DNA of 64,000 nt from Ipomoea triloba. Its lineage: Eukaryota > Streptophyta > Magnoliopsida > Solanales > Convolvulaceae. A program made the position numbers and the translations under genes. Below, piece by piece: positions 24,397-32,832 of the stretch; positions within the stretch are counted from its first letter, which is position 1; each line of letters starts with the position of its first letter. The DNA is taken from the NCBI RefSeq assembly GCF_003576645.1, contig NC_044920.1:25314686-25378685 (forward strand). Direction: 5' to 3'. The notes beneath the pieces are model-generated. The model was not told the origin of the DNA, made no database searches, and worked only from the letters and a program-made list of their open reading frames with translations.

Positions 24397-24404
24397 TATA
24401 AAAT
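24397..24404 (+). promoter_or_regulatory. TATA box of the PIP-like pseudogene
   Basis: 'tataaaat' about 100 bases before the ATG at 24501. The intact paralogue has a TATA box at nearly the same distance (94 bases), so promoter architecture is conserved in the pair. Confidence 0.55.
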
Positions 24405-24500
24405 ACAAACAATTTTAGATACATTACCAACTTCAAACTCTTTCCAACACCACCAAGTCTCTAGGTAGCTTGAGAATACTCTTCATTCCTTCCACTAAAC

Positions 24501-24740
24501 ATGGCTAATAGCCCTAAATCTCTTGCCATTTTACTTATAGTATTACTGGTTAATTTGTTAATTGTTTTGGATACTATTGAAGCTCGTCCCTTAGATACTT
24601 TGAAACTGCATAGCTCTATCATGGGTGTCAAAGAAAATGTATGGAGGTACTGATTTATTGGTTCGATCAATAATTCTGGTCCCAGCCCTGAAGGAGTAGG
24701 ACACCATCCCTTCAACCAAGCAGCCACAAGCAAGGATTAA
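24501..24740 (+). pseudogene. PIP-like secreted peptide precursor, interrupted by an in-frame TGA
   Basis: The frame starts MANSPKSLAILL and has a hydrophobic signal peptide (about 1-28) ending near IEAR, as in the paralogue at 31472. It reaches a TGA after 50 codons (24651-24653). In the same frame the sequence continues to NNSGPSPEGVGHHPF and a TAA at 24738. SGPSPEGVGH fits the SGPSxxGxGH core of PAMP-induced secreted peptides exactly, so the mature peptide is intact but lies beyond the stop. Readthrough is unlikely because TGA-TTT is not a leaky context. The most likely reading is a recently inactivated paralogue; a sequencing error at one base is the alternative. Confidence 0.7.
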
Positions 24741-25843
24741 TAAAGCTAAAATCCGGTTATATTACACTGGGGGAAGCATAAAGCCACAAAGGTTTTATTT
24801 GTTAGTTTCATTATTTTATATATGTCGCACTAGAGAAATAAATTAAAATGTTTTATTTGAAAGAGCTATGTGTTTGAAAAATTATATTGTTCTTTCGAAA
24901 ATTTGTATTTACTATTATAAATAAAATGAGATGTGGCATTTTGGGAATAAAATTATTTATACAAAATGTCATTTAATTTTTCCAAGTATAATTATTGACG
25001 TAATCTTTTTTTCTTTTTTTTTTTTATAGTAATATTGACCTTATTACAGTATAGTATCTGTTCAATATACTTTATCAATCAATTGTGTTGAGCACATATA
25101 TATAATATATCAGCTTAGACTTTTAGTTGGGATGAAACACATGCTTCAATTTGGTATCAAAGCCAAGGTCATGAGTTTGAATCTCCACGTCACTCGATAA
25201 AAAAGAGACTATGGTCCACACGTTACTTGGAGCCCATGAAAAAGTAATCGCCCCGCACATGTTTCAATTAGTTGTAGCCCAAAGAGTCAATACTACCCCA
25301 CCACCGGCTAGTTCGGTCCTTTGACCTTCCCTCAAGGAGATTCATAAAGATGCCGAGTTAGCGACCTAAAGTTTATTTATTAGCGGCCTAGCGGTAGAGC
25401 TGGAAAAAAAACACATACCAAAAAAGTTTGTTTGTGTTCGCTTATTAAGATTTTTAGAGTATTTAGATTTGTCATTTGTTAAGGTTTTTTAAAATTTTGT
25501 TTGTTTTCGTTTAATTTGTTAAATATTCGTTAGTGTTCATTAACATTAACATTAACGAACGTGCTTCTTAACATTTGTGAATATGTTAGTTTGTTTGGTC
25601 AATTAAATGTGTCCGTGAATAAGCAAGTAATTTTATTCAGTTTTCAAAAAAAAAAAGTAATTTTATTCACGAACGCTAAACTAACTCTTAATTTATTTTT
25701 TTAATTAAATATGGATCACATTCTGTCATATCAAATAGTGAAAATTCATTGTCCTAGTAACATAATCATTATTCTAATCATTACTTAACTACCTACTCTT
25801 ACCCTTATCACTACATATTTATACGAATTCATTTGTTACCATC
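24741..25843. other. Intergenic with retroelement-related fragment
   Basis: Probable 3' UTR of the peptide pseudogene, then AT-rich DNA. A diverged primer-binding-site repeat is at 25105-25215. Nothing coding is seen. Confidence 0.55.
25105..25215 (+). mobile_element. Dispersed repeat with tRNA-Met primer-binding-like core
   Basis: 'cagcttagacttttagttgg' is followed by 'aatttggtatcaaagccaag' and 'gtttgaatctccacgtca'. The same order occurs on the opposite strand at 63040-63145, and parts of it at 19580 and 19975. It is a non-coding retroelement fragment whose class (TRIM or SINE) is uncertain. Confidence 0.55.
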
Positions 25844-25900
25844 CAGAGGCGGAGCCAGAAAATAAGTTGAGTGGGGGCGAAGAAGCAAAGGTAAATGAAT

Positions 25901-26098
25901 TCAAAACTGTTCAAAATATCGTCGTCGAACCCTATCTCTATCATTAATATGATATTCATAAATGCTTTTCCTTTTAGCCGGATCAACTTCAAGTTCATCT
26001 ATGTTAACTTCAATACGAGGCCTTGTACTAGACACTTCGGGACTACCTTGACTAGATGAATCCTCAAAAGTTGATTTTCTTTTAAAGAATTTGTCCAT
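25901..26098 (-). pseudogene. N-terminal remnant of hAT transposase (TTF/ZMYM1-like type)
   Basis: 65 residues beginning MDKFFKRKS and followed by a Ser-rich, then acidic stretch. A block RKSIYEYHINDRDRVRRRYF precedes the stop. This matches the start of the plant hAT transposases annotated as zinc finger MYM-type 1-like/TTF-type proteins. The zinc finger, the DUF4371 region and the catalytic domain are absent. It lies wholly inside the element at 25844-26953. Confidence 0.7.
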
Positions 26099-26863
26099 AA
26101 CTAATCAACAAATGAGTAAATCACTAATTAGAAAATAGCATTATATCAATTAATCAATGAATTGACTTTATATCAATTAAGTAAATACACATTAACAGAA
26201 TAACACATATCAATTAAGTATTTAAGTATATCAATAAATACACATTAACAGAAATTACAGAATAACACATTATATCACATTATCACTAATTAGAAAATAA
26301 ATTATTAGTAGACTAGCAGTGATAGACAGTAACAGTAGATAGGTAATGAACAATCACTAATTAGCAATTTAGCAGTAAATAATCCACAATAATTACTTAA
26401 TCAACAGTGCTAGACAGTATACAGACTCATAGTATGTGTTCATGTTCTTACTTAGCAGATTCCTAATTCAATTGTTAGCAGTTTAGCACTTAGCACTTGC
26501 AATTTAATTGACACCCACTGACCCACAGTAGACAGCAAGACAACAATTAGTAATCTAGTATCAATTATCAACTATCAATTGAATTAGGGAAATTTATGAA
26601 AACAAAAAATTAGGGCAATTGGGCAAACAAACCTGGTGGAGTGATGGAGGCGTGGAGGCGTGGACGGACGGTGGAGCCGTGGGCGAGGGTGGCCGGGCGG
26701 AGGGTAGAGGCGGACAGGCGGTGGCTGTGTGCCGGTGTGGCGAGGTGGTGCGGTGGCGCGGTGAGTGACTGAGTGGCGAGGGTGAGAGCCGAGAGGAGAA
26801 TCGCGATGGAGGGCGGAGGAAGAATAACAAATAAAAAAAATTATATATATATATATATATATA

Positions 26864-26933
26864 ACAGCCCCAAAACGACGTCGTTTTGGGGCTGTGTAAT
26901 TTTGGGCAGTGGGGGCAGCTGCCCCCACTGCCC
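26864..26933. repeat. Two perfect palindromes in the subterminal region of the hAT element
   Basis: 26864-26895 is a perfect 32-bp palindrome (half 'acagccccaaaacgac'). 26904-26933 is a perfect 30-bp palindrome (half 'gggcagtgggggcag'). They lie 20-90 bases inside one transposon end and could form strong hairpins. Confidence 0.9.
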
Positions 26934-27534
26934 CCATGTTCCCTCCGTCACTGTTACCATCTTCTCTTTATGTTACTCACCATTATCAAGTTTCTATATT
27001 CCCTAACATTACCAACTTATTATAGATATGTCAATATGTGCTAACCCAGCCCAAATGGGTTAGCCAGTAATGGGTCAAGCACAATAGGTCGTAGACCGTT
27101 TATAATACGTGTTGGATATATGTAGATATGACTTACTTTTTAACGGACAAGTGGGTAAATGAGCTAACCCATCAACTCATTTTTCAGAATGTCAAAATTA
27201 CTATATTCAAAAACAAAAATTATATAATTTATTCAAACTGAATATATCTAAAAATATTTTAAATATCATGTTTAAATAATCACTCAAAAGTTTATTATTT
27301 TTAAAAAAATTTGAAATTAGATTAGTCCTAACTTTTTACAAAGTTTGTTTTCACGTACCTAATCTATATATATTAATTTGCATGAATTTGAAGCAACTTG
27401 AGTTCAACTTCCAAGTCAGATTTGGTCATTGACCATGACTTCCAATATGCAAACAATAAAGGGAACCGAAAATATGTTTAAAATTTTGTATTTTTCATCT
27501 GATAATGGTAGAATTCGTCTTTAAGTGGCTCACT

Positions 27535-27720
27535 TTTTGTATTTAAACTATTAATCTATTATTGGTGTTACACTTTCGTTCCTTTACTAACAAAACATTA
27601 AGGACAAAAAGTGAGCACAACAAGTTAACTTAGGGATGAAAAGTGTAAAACCAATTATAACTTAGGAACGGAAAGTGAGCAACCAATACTTAGGCACGGA
27701 TTTTACAATTATCTTATAAT
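27535..27720. mobile_element. Foldback/MITE-like inverted repeat
   Basis: The arm around 'cactttttgt...acactttcgttcct' has an imperfect reverse complement in 'aggaacggaaagtgagc' and 'gatgaaaagtgtaaaacc'. Short AT-rich interior, no coding capacity. Confidence 0.5.
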
Positions 27721-28099
27721 TTAGGAATGAAATTAAAATACAATTTTTTTCTAAAGAAGAAGAAGAAAAACCATGTTAGAATGTAGACTAATCCAACCAC
27801 ATGCGATCATCAATGCTCCAATTGTGTGGTTGTTGGCTGTACGATTCGCATGCTTAAGACTTGCAGTTAAAAGATCTTTAATCTTTTAAGCTTCCATTTT
27901 CTTCGCTGGGAACAGAGACGTAAGATGTTGGAACAGAGATTTCTTGTGTCAAAGTTCAACATTTGACTCGTCAAACCATGAGAATTGTACATTCACAATG
28001 TGCGTGGTTTTGGAAACCAGGCATTATGTACTGTACGTGTGACACATGTTCGGGCTAACAATTACTCCGTATTTTGAATCACCTCTGCTATTGAAAAAT

Positions 28100-28503
28100 T
28101 AAGACTAAATTCTAGTTTTGGTATTACATTTATACGTGATAATTCACTTTTAGTCTTTTTTATTAGAACATCTTTATTTGGTTCTAATATTATTGTGGCA
28201 TGGCCAATTTTATTTCCTGAGCAATAAAATCGTTTAAATATCGTTAAATACAAATATATTTCAATCTTTTTTTTTTATATACAAAGTATGTTGAACCGCT
28301 ATATTTTTTATATTTATTTTTTTGAAAACTTTCATAATTGAAGACCGAAATGTCATTGTATTTGACGATATTTAAACTGATTTGTTGATAAGGGACCAAA
28401 AATGGTCATGCCATAATAATACTAAAACCAAAAGTGGATGTTCTAATAAAAAGAAACTAAAAGTGGATTGTCACCTACAAATCTAAGACCAAAAATGAAA
28501 TTA
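28100..28503. mobile_element. Long-armed foldback element
   Basis: Two imperfect inverted arms of about 110 bases (28100-28215 and 28394-28503) share, on opposite strands, 'cacttttagt', 'attagaacat' and 'ggcatg'. The interior is about 180 bases and non-coding. Confidence 0.65.
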
Positions 28504-29149
28504 ACTCAAAAATTAATATCCTCAATATTTTGTCCTTTAATTAGACCATAATGATGCGAATAAGAATTAGTTAGATAATACTACGGCTTAAATGTGTCTT
28601 ATATAATTAGAGTATACTCAAGACACATTGTAGTTTAACAAGCAAAATACTATTTTGAATGGGATCATATAAACTAATTTGGTCAAAGTGAATTTAAATT
28701 CTTTTATGATCTGTTCGGTTCGTGCAAAAAAAAACTGAATTTAAATTTCATAGAAAAAATTACTTGGAACATTCATTCCATTGTTTGGTTAATAATAAGA
28801 AATACATTGTTGACAATAATTAGTATAAATATTTAAATGTCCTTACATAGTAAAAATAAATATCGATAATATGGGAAATGATGTTGTAACCTTTTCCCCA
28901 AAATTGTGTGAAACTAAAATACCAAAGTAGAGCAATAAATTATATGATTCATTTTCTATTAAGGGTGTGTTTGGTTATGGAAAATGTCTTCAGGAAAATG
29001 AGTCATTTTCCATAAAATATTTCTATTTCCCGTGTTTGATTGCATTCTAGAAAATTATTTTAGTGTGTTTGGTTCATTTTTTTGAAAAATGAGCAGAATT
29101 GTATAGTTAAACATTTTAATTGTTTTGTTTAGAATATAATAATAATATA

Positions 29150-29275
29150 AATGGTGGTAGTGGTGGTGGTGGCGGTGGTGTTGATGTGGTGGTGGTACGT
29201 GGTGATAATAGTAGTGGTGGTGGTGATTGTGATGCTAGTGTGGTGGTGGTGGTGGTTGTGTTATTTGTTACTCCG

Positions 29276-29329
<54 letters not shown>

Positions 29330-29460
29330 GTGGTGGTGGTGGTAGTGCGGTGATGGTGGTGGACAGTGGTTGTGGTGGTGGTGGTGACGGGGACGTGAGT
29401 GGTGGTGGTTGTAATGGTAGTGTAGTAGTGGTGGTGGGGGCAATGGTAGTGTGTGGGTGA
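29150..29460. repeat. GGT/TGG-rich simple sequence with (ATA)n core
   Basis: Imperfect (GGT)n on both sides of about 16 ATA units (29280-29329). The long frames across it (poly-Thr/His or poly-Val/Trp) are artefacts of the repeat. Confidence 0.9.
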
Positions 29461-29584
29461 AAAAGGTCGTAACAAATCTGTGTTGATAATGGAAAATTAC
29501 TTTCTCGAAAAAGATGAGAAGTTATTTTTCAAGAAAACAAAAGTAATTTCTCTTTGAACATAAATCATTTTTAGGCTAAAGATT

Positions 29585-29690
29585 TTGTGGTCTAGTGGCA
29601 CCCAGTGTCTCGATTAACATTCTCACATGGATGATGGGAGTGAGTTCGAGCCTTGATGGAAGCAACTGTCATTATATTGTACTAAAAACA
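29585..29690 (+). mobile_element. SINE-like element, copy 1
   Basis: 'gtggtctagtggcaccc', then 'cacatggatgatgggagtga', then 'gttcgagcct', then 'gaagcaactgt'. The first and third blocks resemble A and B boxes of a tRNA-type polymerase III promoter. Related copies are at 40993-41136, 54244-54395 and 61940-62310. Confidence 0.6.
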
Positions 29691-30628
29691 TCATTTTTTT
29701 AATTTTCCACCAATCAAAGTAAAATTCTTCTTTTTTTCTCAAATTCAAAGAAAAGAATATTTTCATATGAACAAAAAAAAAGTGTAAATTAGTATATATG
29801 ATGATGGATATATTCGAAGAAATAGATGAACATATGGACGGTAGGTGTGGATGCCTTTCAGAAGTTTCAATGCAATGCTTGACAATACATAAAACAATTG
29901 CCCAAAAATCGTTGGCAGTGACAATGCATCATATTACATATCACCTGTTGGCAGTTAGAATTCAAACGAATTGTTTCCCAATTCCAATTTTAGTTAATTA
30001 GTTTCATGAGTATAATGTTCTTTTTACTTTTAATTTTTAAGGCTTTAAAAAATAAAAATAAAAAAATTATAACTTATGATTCTTCCGGTAAAAATGATAG
30101 TGAACATGTGAAAGAAAGATAAATGATATTTTTTTTTTTTTACTTACATTATTAATCTTTGTTCTCCAAGTTTTTTTTTTTTTTTTTTGGTCAAATGAGT
30201 ATAATAACATATTCATCTTTGAGAGAAAATTTTAGTTTTAGCTCAACAGAGACTTCAGGAGCGGGGTCCTGTGGGCTTAGGATTAATTTGACGAAATTGG
30301 GATCACCTAAGTTAAAAATAAAATAAAATAAAATATTTTTTTCCTAACAAGAAAATTATATTAACATGTCTAACGGATTCTAAACGTGTTATCATGTCAT
30401 ATCGTGTTGAGTAGACCAAAAACCTATTAACTAAACATAACTATTGTGCCAACCAATGTTTGTGTTTGTGTTTGTGTAATTGTGTTCGTGTTTACAATTC
30501 TAACTCGTTAGTATTAACGAGTCATGCCGTATCGTTATTGTGTCACCCCATAATGAACCCGTTTACATTAATTTCCCTAAGATAAAGATAAATATACAAC
30601 TATACAAGACAACAACTTATATAAATAT

Positions 30629-31135
30629 GGGTCTCACTTAGACCGTCTCACGGTTCTTTATCCGTGAGATGAGTCGCGTCAAATTTATACTAAAAAATGT
30701 AATACTAATTAGGAATTAGTGTTTATTACTTACAGGGGAAAATGTAATACTTTAGAAGACAAATAAGTAATGTTGACAAGTGTTTGTTACTTATAAGAAA
30801 AAATATAATACTTTTGAATCCAAATGTAAAAGTATTACATTTGTGTTCAAAAGTATTACATTTTTTATATAAGTATTACATTTGATCTTGACTTCACCTG
30901 TCTTACGAATAAGGATCCGTGAAACGGTCTTACACAAATTGTAAAAAATATTACATCTTACATCAAAATGTAAAAGTATTACATTTTCCTTCAAAATATT
31001 GCATTTTTTCATATAAGTAATATAAACATTTTATTCATGATTTAATATTATATTTACTTGCTAGTATAAGTATTACATTTCATCTTGACCCGATCCTTTA
31101 TGAATAAAGATTCGTAAGACGGTCTCACACAAATT
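30629..31135. mobile_element. MITE with 'gtgagaccgtct' terminal inverted repeats
   Basis: The left end 'gaccgtctcacggttcttta' and right end 'ttcgtaagacggtctcacac' are imperfect inverted complements. A third internal terminus-like segment at about 30895-30945 suggests a nested or tandem copy. The interior repeats 'aagtattacatt' several times. Confidence 0.7.
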
Positions 31136-31377
31136 TTTGCCTAGTTTTAAATGTTGATAGGTGAAGCTGTGCATGTTTGGTAACTGAAAATTTATTCAAT
31201 TTAGAAAATAGTTATTATTATTATTATTATTTTGGAAAAACTTGCTAAGCTAATACCAAAGTTAGACTCGAACTATGACTTGATTAACACACGTTTCTTG
31301 CTTATAACTTTTCCTCAGTCAAAAATTGAAAAAAAAAAATAAATATAATAATGGCCGGGATTTCTCCATTTCCTTAG

Positions 31378-31384
31378 TATAAAT
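31378..31384 (+). promoter_or_regulatory. TATA box of the intact PIP-like gene
   Basis: 'tataaat' 94 bases before the ATG at 31472. The leader downstream ('ctctagctaacttgaga') is related to the leader of the pseudogene at 24501. Confidence 0.55.
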
Positions 31385-31471
31385 TGGCCATGCCTCGAGC
31401 TCTTGCCAATACTACAAGCCAAGCCCTCTAGCTAACTTGAGATTTGAGGAAACTATTTCTTTCATACATAT

Positions 31472-31747
31472 ATGGCTAATTACCTTAGATCTCTTCGTTT
31501 CATTTTAATTGTAATATTATTGGCTAGTATATCAATTGTTCTAAATACTACAGAAGCCCGTTCCTTGGGTATTTTGAAGCTTCAGGACTCAATCACGGCA
31601 GACGCTAGAAAAAATGAATGGACGTACAGTTTGGATCAATTCGCTATTGGTGCAGTCAAGGATGGTCCTGCTCCTGGGATAGGTCATGGATTTACTTATA
31701 GAAACATTAAGGATTCTGGTCCTAGTCCTGGAGAAGGACATCGTTAG
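31472..31747 (+). CDS. PIP-like (PAMP-induced secreted peptide-type) phytocytokine precursor
   Basis: Intronless precursor of 91 residues. Residues 1-29 are a signal peptide (LRFILIVILLASISIVL, then cleavage near TTEA-R). A variable pro-region follows. Two glycine-proline motifs end it: DGPAPGIGH (64-72) and DSGPSPGEGH (81-90), with the second at the extreme C-terminus. SGPS...GxGH is the signature of plant PIP/PIPL peptides, released into the apoplast and sensed by receptor kinases in immunity and stress. The C-terminal motif is one residue shorter than the usual SGPSxxGxGH. A CEP-type or other SGP-peptide identity is possible. A nonsense-mutated paralogue lies 7 kb upstream in the same orientation. 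Confidence 0.75.
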   Translation: MANYLRSLRFILIVILLASISIVLNTTEARSLGILKLQDSITADARKNEWTYSLDQFAIGAVKDGPAPGIGHGFTYRNIKDSGPSPGEGHR

Positions 31748-32832
31748 TGTTGCACGCTATTACTTTAAGCAAGTATTATGGAAAAATCGATAGAATGGCA
31801 TTAATAAAGTTGCAATGGCCTCGGAGAGTAGGACAAAGATTATGAAATTAATTGTTTTATTTGATTCATTATTGTTTTACATATATGTCATCCTTGTGAA
31901 ATACTATGTAATATAATGAGAAAGTTATTATTAATATTATTAATATTATTGTTATTATTATTATTATTATCTCTTTGGGGTTGGGGGGAGGGGGCCCCTT
32001 AGTTCAACTTTGAGTCAATATACATTTGCATGGATTTGATGCAACTTTAGTTCAACTTCAAATTTTTAAGAATTTTGTATCGTTAACTACATCAAATTTA
32101 TTGATGATAGAATATATGTCACCAATCTAACCTAACAATATAATGCCTAATCTAGCGACTAACAAGACTGGAGAATGTTATTGAAAAGACCAAGTCTATA
32201 CCCGAGTGAGAAGTTAACTATGTACTGTATACACAATTTAGTAATAGGTATAAATGACTGCAAGCACTCTTTGAGACCATGCGCCTACCAACAATGGCCA
32301 GTCGATAATTATGTGTTACTCTGTATTATACTTATAATGATATGAATATCAATCACTTATAATAACTTGTGATATTGTTCTTCCATATACTTATAATGAT
32401 ATGAATGTCAATCACTTAAGGTAATCAATCTAACTAAAAAAAAAAAAAAAAGTAAAGTACACAATCATATCTCTATTATTCAGTTTTTTTTTAAAGTTTT
32501 TTTTTTTTTGGACCAATTGAGAAAAAAAAAACATAAAAGAATAATAGTACTGTAATAAAAAATAAAAAATAAAAATTGAAGAAGAGAGCGGGCACGAGCG
32601 CACACCGCACAGTTGTTCAGTGTTCACTCACATGCACAGATCCATTTGGATCCGCCATCATATAATTCGAGCCGGCGATAAGAAGCCGACACTCGGCGGC
32701 GACTTTCGCCGGAGATTAGCTCAACAACGCAAATCAAGAGCAAGCAGCGGAGCAAGTAGATTTCAGTTTCTATACAACCGTTTAACAGCAAAATCAGTTG
32801 AAGAATCTCTGAAATTTGAAAAAAAAAAAAAA
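31748..32832. other. Intergenic and 5' leader of the MRG gene
   Basis: The 3' flank of the peptide gene contains an ATT repeat (about 31927-31970). 'cttataatgatatgaat' is repeated at 32330 and 32389. 32590-32832 is the probable transcribed leader of the MRG gene and ends in A14 before the ATG. The leader is open in the same frame, but family proteins begin at the ATG used here. Confidence 0.6.

Larger units (their letters stand above)
25844..26953 (-). mobile_element. Non-autonomous hAT transposon with 8-bp target duplication
   Basis: An element of 1110 bp begins 'cagaggcggagcc' and ends with the complement of 'cagtgacggaggg', imperfect terminal inverted repeats. It is flanked by a perfect 8-bp direct repeat 'ttaccatc' (25836-25843 and 26954-26961), the hAT target-site length. 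It retains only the first 65 codons of a transposase-like protein (25901-26098, minus). Inside are AT-rich short repeats, a small TA tract and two perfect palindromes near the 26.9-kb end. It must be mobilised in trans, if at all. Confidence 0.88.
26962..31371. other. Repeat-rich intergenic region
   Basis: Contains foldback elements (27535-27720 and 28100-28503), a GGT/TGG- and ATA-rich simple-sequence block (29150-29460), a SINE-like copy (29585-29690) and a MITE (30629-31135). Small frames here come from simple repeats. No gene seen. Confidence 0.6.

Noticed and set aside
26584..26937. Pro/His-rich minus-strand ORFs at 26.6-26.9 kb
   Set aside because: They lie in the GC-rich end of the hAT element and match no protein family.
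29116..29475. Thr/His-rich and Val/Trp-rich ORFs
   Set aside because: Products of the GGT/ATA simple repeats.
29585..29690. Possible functional tRNA in the SINE-like head
   Set aside because: A- and B-box-like blocks are present, but no acceptor stem pairing is visible and the sequence is dispersed in four copies.
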